Shown one piece after another: positions 42,844-52,920 of a stretch of DNA of 64,000 nt (positions within the stretch are counted from its first letter, which is position 1; each line of letters begins with the position of its first letter). The notes below the pieces were generated by a model, which searched no databases, was not told the DNA's origin, and saw only the letters and a program-made list of their open reading frames with translations. Location: contig NZ_PJRP01000001.1 in the NCBI RefSeq assembly GCF_002858765.1, positions 877,366 through 941,365 of the forward strand, read 5' to 3'. The DNA is from Cupriavidus pauculus (GTDB lineage Bacteria > Pseudomonadota > Gammaproteobacteria > Burkholderiales > Burkholderiaceae). The position numbers and the translations under genes were made by a program.

Positions 42844-44084
42844 GGGCGCGCGCTGGGCGGGGCGTTGGTCGGCATATTGGCGGCCACGGCCGGCGCGCTG
42901 GCGGGGGTGCCCGGGGGGGCACGCTGCCCGGCTGGCGACGGCGCCTCGGCAATCCGCGCGCCGGGCTTGAGCTTGTACTGGCCGTCGGCCACCACGCGGT
43001 CGCCGGCGTTGACGCCGCTGGCGATCACGGCACGGGGGCCCTGCAGTTCGGCCACCTGCACCGGCTGCAGCTTCACGGACTGGTCGGCCTGCACCGCATA
43101 GACATAGGTGCCGGCCTCGTTGCGCTGGATCGCCGAGGCGGGGATGACCACAGCGTTGTCGTGCTGGCCCAGCACCAGGCGGGCGTTGACGTACTGCCCG
43201 GGCCACAGCGCCTGGCGCGGGTTCGGAAAGCGGGCCTTGAGCTGGATGGTGCCGCTGGTGGTGTCGATGGTGTTGTTCAGCAGGATCAGCTTGCCCTGGC
43301 CCAGCGCGATGTCGGTGCCGCGCTCGTTGGCAAATACGGCCAGCGGCGCGGCGTTGGCGGCCATGGCGCGCTGGATGGGGCCGAAGGCATCGTCGGGCAG
43401 CGTGAAGACCACGTCGATGGGGTCGATCTGGCGGATCACCACCAGACCCGTGGTGTCGGTGGCGTGGATGATGTTGCCGGGGTCCACCAGCCGTGCCCCC
43501 ACACGGCCGGACAGCGGCGCGGTGATCGTGGTGAAGTCGAGCTGCACGCGGGCCAGCGCGATCTGCGCCTCGTCGGTCCTGACCGTGGCCGCCAGCTGGT
43601 TGACCAGCGCGCGCTGGGTGTCCAGGGTCTGCCGGGTGGTGGAGTCGGTGCGGATCAGGTCCTCGAAGCGCTGCAGGTCCAGCCGGGCGTTGGCCAGCAG
43701 GGCCTCGTCACGGGTCTTGGTGGCCTGGGCCTGCTGCAGCGTGGCCTGGAACGTGCGCGGGTCGATGCGCGCCAGCACCTGCCCGGCCTTCACATCCTGG
43801 CCCTCCGCGAAGCCGACGCTGTCGAGCTGTCCGTCCACACGTGCCTTGACCGTCACTGTGGCCATGGCCTGCACGGTGCCCACGCCGGTCAGCCCGATGT
43901 CGACCTCCTGGGTACGCGCCGTGGCCGTGCTGACCACTACCGGCGGCACGGGCGGCGTGACGGGGCGTGGCCGCAGGAGCCGGTACAGGCCCCAGCCGGC
44001 CAGCAGCACGATGACGATGGCCAGCGCCACGACCAGCGGCCGGCGGCGGGGCGGGACAATTGCGGACATGGGTTCGACATCCAT
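42840..44084 (-). CDS. RND efflux periplasmic adaptor (MdtA-like membrane fusion protein)
   Basis: 414 residues from ATG 44084; GTG 44114 and ATG 44069 are alternatives, none with a clear Shine-Dalgarno. A membrane helix (PLVVALAIVIVLLAGWGLY) is followed by the lipoyl halves (VTVKARVDGQLDSVGFAEGQDVKAGQVLARID and LDFTTITAPLSGRVGARLVDPGNII), a coiled coil between them, and beta-barrel/MP domains. The C-terminal 45 residues are Pro/Ala-rich. It bridges the RND pump to an outer-membrane channel. Confidence 0.88.
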   Translation of the reverse strand: MDVEPMSAIVPPRRRPLVVALAIVIVLLAGWGLYRLLRPRPVTPPVPPVVVSTATARTQEVDIGLTGVGTVQAMATVTVKARVDGQLDSVGFAEGQDVKAGQVLARIDPRTFQATLQQAQATKTRDEALLANARLDLQRFEDLIRTDSTTRQTLDTQRALVNQLAATVRTDEAQIALARVQLDFTTITAPLSGRVGARLVDPGNIIHATDTTGLVVIRQIDPIDVVFTLPDDAFGPIQRAMAANAAPLAVFANERGTDIALGQGKLILLNNTIDTTSGTIQLKARFPNPRQALWPGQYVNARLVLGQHDNAVVIPASAIQRNEAGTYVYAVQADQSVKLQPVQVAELQGPRAVIASGVNAGDRVVADGQYKLKPGARIAEAPSPAGQRAPPGTPASAPAVAANMPTNAPPSARP

Positions 44085-44228
44085 CGCTTGACTCGACAAG
44101 GATAGGACGCCCACCTTACCGGCGACATGCGGGGATACGACGGGCGTATTACTGTTTATTTCAGCGTACGATGCCAGCGCAGTCGTGCATCATCGGGCTT
44201 GCGGCCAACTTCTCTCAGGCAGACCACC

Positions 44229-44513
44229 ATGGAAACCCAGGAAAGCACCCTGACCCTCGCATTGCTGACGGTGCCGGCCCGCGCGGCCATCTGCCGTGCA
44301 TTGCTGGAGGCCGGCGAAAATTGCCTGCCTGCCATTGCGCTGGCCGAGGTGTCCGGCGTGACGCTGCGCCGCGCCGCCTACCATTTCCAGGAGATGGTCC
44401 AAGCCGAGGTACTGGCGCTGGTCATCCGCGACCACCAGGTCTGCTACACGCTCAAGGCCCGCCGCGCGGTGCGCGAGGCGCTGGAATTCGTCGATCGCAG
44501 CGGTATGAACTGA
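44229..44513 (+). CDS. Small ArsR-like winged-helix protein
   Basis: 94 residues. The whole protein is one wHTH: TLTLALLTVPARAAICRALLEAG, then AIALAEVSGVTLRRAAYHFQEMVQAEVLAL, then a wing IRDHQVCYTLK. The order matches ArsR-type repressors, including the H-x-x-x-M/L helix contact (YHFQEMVQAEVL), but no metal-binding Cys set is evident. It is divergent from the RND adaptor gene, so it may repress that operon. No strong Shine-Dalgarno is seen before ATG 44229. Confidence 0.6.
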   Translation: METQESTLTLALLTVPARAAICRALLEAGENCLPAIALAEVSGVTLRRAAYHFQEMVQAEVLALVIRDHQVCYTLKARRAVREALEFVDRSGMN

Positions 44514-44625
44514 CAGTGCTGTTTCAGGCGCTTTTTTGAGGGCGCCGGTCAACTGGCCGGCGTGGTTCTCCGTTCATTCAGGGCGACCGCCTTTGCCGGG
44601 TTGCGCCTTGCATCAGGAATCCACT

Positions 44626-45915
44626 GTGAAATTCTCGAACCGGATCGTTACGCTACCGCTGTGGGCGATCCTGTATTTCGTCTTCGGCTACGCGTCCCAC
44701 AAGATCAACGGGCCGTTTTCGGCCACAGGCTATATCTGGCTGCCGGCCGGCGTGACCGTGGCCGCCTTCATGCTGGCGCCGGCCCGCCGCTGGGTGGCGC
44801 TGGGGCTGGCATTCCTGGCCGCGCAGATGCTGCTGGGCGTGGTGGAAGGGCGCGACGCCTTCCGCATGCTGCTGTTCTCGCTGGACGAAATCGGCTTCGC
44901 GGCGCTTGCCGTGGCGCTGGTCCACATGATGCGGTTCTCGCTGGAAGGGCTGGCCTTCCTGCGCGGCCTGCTGGTGGCCGCCCTGGTCAGCAGCGTGGGC
45001 GGCGCGGTGTTCGGGGCGGGCTGGTTCTGGCTGTTCCTGGACGTGCCGTTCTGGGCTACCGCCAAGGTCTGGGCCGCCGCCGATTTTGTGGGTGTGCTGA
45101 TCGTCACGCCAGTGTTTGCGGGCTGGGCTAGGTTCAGCGCGGCCCGTTCCGGCGGCCGGCGCCGGGGCGAATTCCTGGCCGGCATCGCCGCACTGCTGGC
45201 CGTGCTGGTCACCACTGCGGCTGTGTTCGACGGTAGACGCATCGTGCAGCTGTCGCTGGACGTGGCCTACGCGCTGACCTATATCCCGCTGTTCTTCGTG
45301 GCGATCGGTGCCTTGCTGCTGGGCGGCCGGGGCGGGTCGGTGGCCGTGGCGCTGCTGTCGGCGCTGGTGCTGCTCAACACCGCCCAGGGCGACGGCCCGT
45401 TCGCCGACACTGCGGTCTACCACGGCAATTCGCTGCTGGTGGCCCAGCTCTACCTGGCCGTGGCCGCCGTGCTCACGCTGCTGATCAGCACGCTGCGGAC
45501 GTCCCGGGAGCAGTTGCACGAGGCGGCGGCGAGCCGGCAGAACGACGTGGAGCTGGCGCTGGCCGCCAGCGGGCAACTGGTGTACAACCTCGACCCGCAT
45601 AGCGGCCGGTTGCGCTGGAGCGGTAGTGTCGAACAGGCGTTTGGCGTGGTCGAGTCGGCTTTCGCCACGCTGGACGACGTGCTGGCCTGCGTGCATCCCG
45701 ACGACCGCGCCGAAGTGCGCCGGCGCTGGCTGCGCGAAAGCGATGGCGAGGCGCGTGGCGATCTGACCTTCCGGCTGTTGCTGCCGCTGGGCGCCACCAC
45801 CACGGTGGTCGACATGAGCGGCCCGCTTCTGGACGGTGACGACTCCGTGGCGCTGATCGCCGGGGCCTGGCGCATCGTGGCCAGCCACGACACCGAGGGG
45901 CGGCGCGCGGCATGA
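44626..45915 (+). CDS. MASE1 membrane sensor with PAS-like domain, no output domain
   Basis: 429 residues from GTG 44626, with AGGA eight bases upstream. Residues about 5-290 form a MASE1 domain (IWLPAGVTVAAFMLAPARRWVALGLAFLAAQMLL, VWAAADFVGVLIVTPVFAGW), and about 305-420 a PAS-like fold (NDVELALAASGQLVYNLDP..., VHPDDRAEVRRRWL). No kinase, GGDEF or EAL follows; the chain stops in a TGA that overlaps the next gene's ATG. Signalling would therefore need a partner. The coupled hydrolase is the obvious candidate, but that is inference. Confidence 0.75.
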   Translation: MKFSNRIVTLPLWAILYFVFGYASHKINGPFSATGYIWLPAGVTVAAFMLAPARRWVALGLAFLAAQMLLGVVEGRDAFRMLLFSLDEIGFAALAVALVHMMRFSLEGLAFLRGLLVAALVSSVGGAVFGAGWFWLFLDVPFWATAKVWAAADFVGVLIVTPVFAGWARFSAARSGGRRRGEFLAGIAALLAVLVTTAAVFDGRRIVQLSLDVAYALTYIPLFFVAIGALLLGGRGGSVAVALLSALVLLNTAQGDGPFADTAVYHGNSLLVAQLYLAVAAVLTLLISTLRTSREQLHEAAASRQNDVELALAASGQLVYNLDPHSGRLRWSGSVEQAFGVVESAFATLDDVLACVHPDDRAEVRRRWLRESDGEARGDLTFRLLLPLGATTTVVDMSGPLLDGDDSVALIAGAWRIVASHDTEGRRAA

Positions 45916-47135
45916 CGACCGAACAGGCGCCGCGCGTCGGGGCCTTGCTGATCCACGGCCTGGGTGGCACCCAGTACGACCTCGGGCCGATGCACAAGGT
46001 GCTGCGGCGCGGCGGTGTGGAAACCCACGCCGTGACGCTGCCGGGCCACGGCGGTACGCCCGAAGACCTGCTGCACGTGCGGGCCGAACAGTGGGTCGAG
46101 ACGGTCACGCAGGCCTACGACACGCTGGTGGACCAATACGACACCTTCCACGTGATCGGCATGTGCATGGGCGCGCTGCTGGCGGTGGCGCTGGCCGAGC
46201 GGCGCCAGCACGGCAAGGGCAAGCTCGTGGCGCTATCCGCGCCGGTCTACATCGACGGCTGGTCGACCCCGCCGTACCGCTGGCTGCGGCACGTGGTCTA
46301 CCACCTGCCGGTGCTGCCGGGCCGCATCAAGGTGGAGGAAAACGAGCCGTTCGGCATTAAGAACGATCTGGTGCGCGCCATCGTCAAGGCCAAGTTCGAG
46401 CGCGGCGACAACTTTCACTATCGCTGGGTGCCGCTGAGCTGCATCCGCCAGGTGGACCGCCTGCGGCGCTGGGTGCTCGATGGCGCGCGGCGCGTGGTCT
46501 GCCCGACGCTGGTGGTGCATGCGCGCGAGGACGAGCTGACATCGGTGCGGTCGGCCGACTTCCTGCTGGCGAACGTGCCGCAGGCGCGGGGCGTGGTGGT
46601 CGAGAACAGCTACCACATGATCTGCGTGGACAACGACCGCGAGCAGGTGATGGCCAGTGTGGCCGAATTCCTGGGGCTCGATGCCGCTGCCGGGCGCGTG
46701 CGGACACGCCGCGCCGTGGAGGCGCCGATGGCCGTCGAGGCCGTGCAGGCGCTGGTGCAGGATTACCTGGCCGCGCTAACCACGCGCCATTTCGAGGCGA
46801 TCTATCCGCAGCTCGATCCGGCCATCGTCTGGCGGCATGTGGGCGACCACCCGCTGGCGGGCGAGTATGGCGACCGCGATGCCGTCATCGGCCTGTTCCA
46901 GCGCCTAGCGCAACTGGCCGGCGACACGATCCGCATCGACGTGGCAGGCCCGCCCCGCATCGACGGGCAGACCGTGGAGGTGGATATCGCCGTGTCCTAT
47001 CAGTTCGACGGTACGCCGATGCAAGGCCATGGCACCCAGATGCTGCAACTGCGCAATGGGCGCATCGCCGCCGTGGAATACCGCTCGGCGATGGCCGTGG
47101 CCAGCCCCTCGGTACTGGCCGGTCAGGCGGTCTGA
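45912..47135 (+). CDS. Alpha/beta hydrolase fused to an NTF2-like domain; Cys nucleophile
   Basis: 407 residues, start overlapping the MASE1 gene stop. The hydrolase half (1-265) has the oxyanion segment LIHGLGGTQYD, the nucleophile elbow G-M-Cys85-M-G in place of G-x-Ser-x-G, Asp207 in HAREDELTS and His235 in NSYHMICVD. It resembles carboxylesterase/monoacylglycerol-lipase-like proteins. The C-terminal 135 residues (about 275-402) form an NTF2/SnoaL-like fold (VQALVQDYLAALTTRHFEAIYPQL, HPLAGEYGDRDAVIGLFQRLA). A Cys elbow is known in PHA synthases and dienelactone hydrolases. Substrate unknown. Confidence 0.75.
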   Translation: MTTEQAPRVGALLIHGLGGTQYDLGPMHKVLRRGGVETHAVTLPGHGGTPEDLLHVRAEQWVETVTQAYDTLVDQYDTFHVIGMCMGALLAVALAERRQHGKGKLVALSAPVYIDGWSTPPYRWLRHVVYHLPVLPGRIKVEENEPFGIKNDLVRAIVKAKFERGDNFHYRWVPLSCIRQVDRLRRWVLDGARRVVCPTLVVHAREDELTSVRSADFLLANVPQARGVVVENSYHMICVDNDREQVMASVAEFLGLDAAAGRVRTRRAVEAPMAVEAVQALVQDYLAALTTRHFEAIYPQLDPAIVWRHVGDHPLAGEYGDRDAVIGLFQRLAQLAGDTIRIDVAGPPRIDGQTVEVDIAVSYQFDGTPMQGHGTQMLQLRNGRIAAVEYRSAMAVASPSVLAGQAV

Positions 47136-47168
47136 GCCCGCCGGCCGGCGCTCGTCGGAACGGGCCGG

Positions 47169-49505
47169 TCAGAACACGCGGCCCAGCTGCAGGTAGATAT
47201 TCCAGACGCCCGCCGGGGCCGCCGCGAAGCCGAAGTAGAGCGGCCCGATCACGCTGTTTCCCCCGATGAACGCACTCGCGCTGGACTTGTACGGGCCGCT
47301 GCCGAAGTTGCGCCGTCTGAGCCAGACATCGCCCATTTCGAGGCTGGTGCCGAAGACCGTGGTCCGCAGCCCCGGCAGCGTGAATTCGCGCAGTTCGTTC
47401 AGGTAGGTCAGGCGGCCATACAGCAGGTAGTTGCCCGAGAACTGGTCGGGAGCATAGGCGGACAGCCGCTGGAATCCGCCCAGTGTGAAGCCCAGGCCGC
47501 CGCTGACACTGTTGCTCGACCGGTGGTCGTTGTAGGTCATGGCGCCTTCGGCGGCCAGGTTCAGCGTGTGACGCCCGTAGCTGCCGGCCCACAGCGCCTT
47601 GGCGTGTACGTCGTCGAAGGTGTTGTCGGCGCCGCCGAACGACAGCTGGTTCACCGCGTACAGGTAATAGCCCTTGCGCGGGAAGAGCGGATCGTCGAGC
47701 TGGTCGATGGTCAGCTGGGCGCGCACCACCGGCTGGCGCACCCGGGCGCTGAACCGGCCGTTGGGCGCGCCGGCCAGCAGGTAGTCGGAGTCGTAGCGCA
47801 CCTGCTGGTAGTTAGCGCCAACGCGGAACTCGCCCAGGCGGCCGATGGGCAGGCCGAAGTCGATACCTGCCTGGGCGGTGTCCACGCGCACGGCCGTCAG
47901 CGGGGTGGCATTGCGCTTGTCGCCGTTGTCCGGATAGATGTCCACGTGCTTGCGCGCGTATTCCAGGTAGGGCGCGATATAGAAGCCCAGGCGGTCGAAC
48001 ACCGGCTGGCGCAGTTCGGTGTGCCATTTCGCCTGGTTGCTGCCCAGCACGATGTCATTGCGCCATTCGAGCCCGCCTTGCGTCAGCCACGGGTAGCGGT
48101 GGCCCAGCTGCAGGTTGAACGCGCCCTTGCCGTCGAACGTGGTGGACAGGCCGAAGCCGAAAAGCAGGAACTGCGGACCCCACGACTTTTCCTGCGCGTC
48201 GACCTTGAGCACCGAGCGGCCGTTTTCGGTCACCAGTTCCTGCGTCACGCTCTCGAAATCGCCGCTGGTCGACAACTGCGTGAGGTCGTGGTTGACGGCG
48301 GCCGTGTCATAGCGGTCGCCCTCGCGCACGCGCAGGTACCTTCGCACGTACGCCGCCGGGATGCGGCCCGAGGTGTGCACTTCGATCGCGTCGACGCGGC
48401 GCGGTTCCACGGTGGCCACATGGGTGGCACGCGACGCCACGTACTGGTCCCACGCCTCTCGCGGCAGGGCCAACCCGGCCAGCCGAGGCGCAATGGCGCT
48501 GGTGGCCGCGTAGCCGCGCCCGATACCATCGCCGGCGTGCGAGAAATCGGTGAAGGACAGCGTGCCCAGATCGGGCTCCAGCAGCACGTCGCGCGGGCCC
48601 AGCAGCGCTTTTTGCGTCGCCACGTTCTGGTTGGTCAGGATCGTCACCATCTGTTGCGTGACGGCGGCGGGGGAGTCGAGCGTGGCCGGATCGTCGAGCG
48701 GGGTCGCCACATTGACGGCAATCACGATGTCGGCGCCCATGTCGCGCGCCATCTGCACCGGCAGGTTGCTGACCAGCCCGCCATCGACCAGCGTGCGGCC
48801 GTTCACCGCGAACGGCGCGAACAGGCCCGGCACGGCCGCGCTGGCGCGGATGGCGCGTGGCAGCGAGCCGTGGTCCAGCACCACGGGCGCGCCCGTGCCC
48901 AGGTCGGTGGCAATCGTGCGGAAGGGCACCGGCAGGGTGTTGAAGTCGATGTCGCCGGGCCATGCCGACGTCCAGTCCTGCAGCAGCGTCAGCAGCTTGT
49001 TGCCCTGCACCAGGCCGATCGGCAGCTTTACACCGTCCTTGCCCACCCCCGCCGAGATGCCGATCGGGTACTGGAAGCTGTCTTCCCGGAGCGTCTGCGG
49101 CAGCTGCGCGCGCTCGTTGCGGTCGAACACGATGTCGCTGAGGTTGACCCTGGACAGCCGGGCTTCAAGCTCGTCGGCCCCGATGCCGCTCGCATACAGC
49201 CCGCCGACCACGGCCCCCATGCTGGTCGCGGCGATGCAATCCACGGGAACATGCATTTGCTCCAGCGCCTTGAGCACGCCGATATGGGCGTAGCCCCGCG
49301 CCCCGCCGCCGGACAGCACCAGCCCGATGCGCGGTCGGGCGGCCTGGGCGCCGTTGGCTCCATTGGCACCCGTCACACCATTGGCCGGCTCGGCGCCGCA
49401 TGCCCCATGGGCGTGCTGCCAGGACAACAATCCGACCAGGAACAGACCGAACAGGACAGCCCACCCCGGCGGGGCGCGGTGCGGCGCATTGGGTTGGCGA
49501 AACAT
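47169..49505 (-). CDS. Patatin-like phospholipase with POTRA and outer-membrane barrel (type Vd autotransporter, PlpD-like)
   Basis: 778 residues. A signal peptide (about 1-34) and short Gly/Ala/Asn linker lead to a patatin domain: oxyanion SGGGARG (65-71), nucleophile Ser95 in ATSMG, and Asp241 in DGGLVSNLP. A POTRA-like domain (about 365-440, VDAIEVHTSGRIPAAYVRRYL) precedes a BamA/FhaC-type 16-strand barrel ending in a C-terminal Phe (LQLGRVF). This is the order in Pseudomonas PlpD. The enzyme would reach the cell surface and hydrolyse phospholipids. It converges on the hydrolase gene. Confidence 0.88.
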   Translation of the reverse strand: MFRQPNAPHRAPPGWAVLFGLFLVGLLSWQHAHGACGAEPANGVTGANGANGAQAARPRIGLVLSGGGARGYAHIGVLKALEQMHVPVDCIAATSMGAVVGGLYASGIGADELEARLSRVNLSDIVFDRNERAQLPQTLREDSFQYPIGISAGVGKDGVKLPIGLVQGNKLLTLLQDWTSAWPGDIDFNTLPVPFRTIATDLGTGAPVVLDHGSLPRAIRASAAVPGLFAPFAVNGRTLVDGGLVSNLPVQMARDMGADIVIAVNVATPLDDPATLDSPAAVTQQMVTILTNQNVATQKALLGPRDVLLEPDLGTLSFTDFSHAGDGIGRGYAATSAIAPRLAGLALPREAWDQYVASRATHVATVEPRRVDAIEVHTSGRIPAAYVRRYLRVREGDRYDTAAVNHDLTQLSTSGDFESVTQELVTENGRSVLKVDAQEKSWGPQFLLFGFGLSTTFDGKGAFNLQLGHRYPWLTQGGLEWRNDIVLGSNQAKWHTELRQPVFDRLGFYIAPYLEYARKHVDIYPDNGDKRNATPLTAVRVDTAQAGIDFGLPIGRLGEFRVGANYQQVRYDSDYLLAGAPNGRFSARVRQPVVRAQLTIDQLDDPLFPRKGYYLYAVNQLSFGGADNTFDDVHAKALWAGSYGRHTLNLAAEGAMTYNDHRSSNSVSGGLGFTLGGFQRLSAYAPDQFSGNYLLYGRLTYLNELREFTLPGLRTTVFGTSLEMGDVWLRRRNFGSGPYKSSASAFIGGNSVIGPLYFGFAAAPAGVWNIYLQLGRVF

Positions 49506-49672
49506 GACGGTGACTTCGGAAAGGGCGGAGCGCGATGGGGAACCCGTCTGCCAACGTCGCAGCGGGACTTTTCGTGGACATTGTCAGGGCGCACGCCCGG
49601 AAAGTGGCGATCTGGCCGGCCCCGAAGAGAAAAATCCTCGGTGTACGGGAAAACCCCCATTCAGGTCGCGTC

Positions 49673-49727
49673 TTGAAAACGAAATACCCCGTCCCTATAA
49701 TTAGCACTCGCTGGGGGAGAGTGCTAA
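49673..49727 (+). promoter_or_regulatory. groESL promoter with CIRCE operator
   Basis: A near-consensus vegetative promoter TTGAAA (49673-49678), 17 bases, TATAAT (49696-49701) runs directly into a perfect CIRCE element, TTAGCACTC-N9-GAGTGCTAA (49701-49727). HrcA bound there would block initiation until heat shock. The CTTGAAA block also resembles a sigma-32 -35 element, so dual control is possible. The rest of the 348-bp gap (49506-49853) holds the leader and no other gene. Confidence 0.93.
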
Positions 49728-49853
49728 CAGCCAGTTGGCGCCCAACCCTGCGGTATACCCGAAAACCTGATGGCCGTTGCCGATTGGTATCGATGACCTC
49801 GATGACGGGCCATTTTGTGAACTGAAACTCACTTTTTGTATTTAGGAGTCCGT

Positions 49854-50144
49854 ATGAACCTGCGTCCTCTGCACGACCGTGTGATCGTGAAGCGTCTGGA
49901 CAATGAAACCAAGACCGCGTCCGGCATCGTGATTCCCGACAATGCAGCCGAGAAGCCGGATCAAGGCGAAGTGCTCGCCATTGGCCCGGGCAAGAAGGAT
50001 GACAAGGGCAACAACATTGCCCTCGACGTGAAGGTGGGCGACCGCGTGCTGTTCGGCAAGTATGCCGGCCAGGGCGTGAAGGTGGATGGCCAGGAGCTGC
50101 TGGTCATGCGCGAAGAAGACATCATGGCTGTCGTCAACAAGTAA
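49854..50144 (+). CDS. groES: Co-chaperonin GroES
   Basis: 96 residues. [20 protein letters not shown] is the canonical N-terminus, the mobile loop [19 protein letters not shown] binds GroEL, and the chain ends [10 protein letters not shown]. It caps the GroEL chamber during ATP-driven folding. TTAGGAG precedes ATG 49854, so the in-frame TTG at 49836 is not used. groEL follows after 88 bases in the same operon. Confidence 0.98.
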
Positions 50145-50181
50145 TCGACGCCCGTCCTTCCAGACATACCCAGATTCCTGA

Positions 50182-51876
<1,695 letters not shown>

Positions 51877-51913
51877 ATCACGCCGGACTGCCGGGCCAGA
51901 CGGCCTGACTGTC

Positions 51914-51950
51914 AAAAAACCCCCGAGGGCGCGAGCCCTCGGGGGTTTTT
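51914..51950. terminator. Bidirectional Rho-independent terminator after groEL
   Basis: An 11-bp stem CCCCCGAGGGC/GCCCTCGGGGG (51920-51930, 51935-51945) with loop GCGA is flanked by A6 on the left and T5 on the right. It ends groESL and can also stop the converging metallophosphoesterase transcript. Confidence 0.95.
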
Positions 51951-52000
51951 GTTTGTGCGGCCGGCGGATGACGGGGCCTAATCGCCCCGGATCGGCCGCC

Positions 52001-52789
52001 TCACACTTCCACCACCTTGCCCCAGTCGAACCTGGGGTTCTCGGGCACGCCGGTGCGGCGCGAGATATAGCCGCGCGGGTTGCAGACCACGCGGGTGTCG
52101 TCGATCCAGTAATCGAAGCTGGTGTGCGTGTGGCCGTGGATCCAGAGATCGGCCTGGGCCACGAGGTCGGGGCGCCGCGAAATGAAGCCGGCGGAGACGA
52201 TGTCGTGGGCATAGCGTGCGTCGAGGCTGCCGAGGTCGGGGCCGTGATGGGTGACGACCACGGTCTTGCCGTCGAACGGCTGCGCCAGCGTGTCGGCCAG
52301 CCAGGCGGTGGCTGCGCGGTGGCGCGCCAGCGCATCGGCTGGCGTGTAGGGGCGGGGCTGGCCGTCGTCGCCGGCGGTGGCAATCAGCCGGTGGTCGACC
52401 ATCACCTTGGCGCAGGCGGCCATGGCTTCATCGATGCGGCTTTCGCCATACAGCGCGTAGTCCGTCCACCACGTGGTGCCGATCACGCGCACCGCGCCGC
52501 CGGGGGCATCGGCGAATTCCGCCACCGAGCCATTGAGCAGCGTCACGTGGCCGGATGCGGCAGCGCCATCGGCCATGAGCTGGTCCACGGGCTCGAACGC
52601 GCTTTCGTAGTACTCGTGATTGCCGGGGATGTAAAGCACGGGGCCCGCGAACGTACGGGCGGCCCAGTCTATGCCGTCGCGGCCGTTGGCGATGTCGCCG
52701 GCCAGGATCGTCAGATCGGCGCTGCAGCCGGGGACATCTTCCGGCATGTGGTGCTCGATGTGGAGATCGCTAAGGATGCGCAGCTTCAT
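52001..52789 (-). CDS. Cytoplasmic metallophosphoesterase
   Basis: 262 residues from ATG 52789. Calcineurin-like motifs: LSDLHIEHH, LAGDIANG, IPGNHEYY, VVTHHGPDLGSL and IHGHTHTSFDY. No signal peptide. Homologues are annotated only as phosphohydrolases; substrate unknown. The minus-strand gene stands between the groESL terminator and the end of the Tad operon. Unlike the exported phosphoesterase at 38331 it keeps GNHE and is a different subfamily. Confidence 0.87.
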   Translation of the reverse strand: MKLRILSDLHIEHHMPEDVPGCSADLTILAGDIANGRDGIDWAARTFAGPVLYIPGNHEYYESAFEPVDQLMADGAAASGHVTLLNGSVAEFADAPGGAVRVIGTTWWTDYALYGESRIDEAMAACAKVMVDHRLIATAGDDGQPRPYTPADALARHRAATAWLADTLAQPFDGKTVVVTHHGPDLGSLDARYAHDIVSAGFISRRPDLVAQADLWIHGHTHTSFDYWIDDTRVVCNPRGYISRRTGVPENPRFDWGKVVEV

Positions 52790-52858
52790 GGGGACTCCCG
52801 CTGGCGGCGACGCTGGCCGCGATACGGCGGATTGTCCCATGATTGCCGCCCGTGCGAC

Positions 52859-52884
52859 CCCTCCCCGGAAGTATTCCGGAGAGG
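52859..52884. repeat. Imperfect 10-bp hairpin after tadG
   Basis: CCTCCCCGGA (about 52860) and TCCGGAGAGG, with one mismatch and loop AGTAT. It lies between the last Tad gene and the next minus-strand gene. No T-run follows, so it is at best a weak terminator. The arms resemble the hairpins at 317-355 and 36679-36708. Confidence 0.4.
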
Positions 52885-52920
52885 GCGCACGGTCCCCCGT
52901 CGGCAATCGTTGCTGCGCGG

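Noticed and set aside
39671..42952. 1093-codon frame overlapping the RND pump
   Set aside because: Same strand, shifted frame, Arg/Ala/Pro-rich shadow of a gene with unmistakable RND motifs.
49836..49853. TTG start six codons upstream of groES
   Set aside because: The Shine-Dalgarno TTAGGAG would lie inside the extension, and GroES always begins MNLRPLHD or similar.
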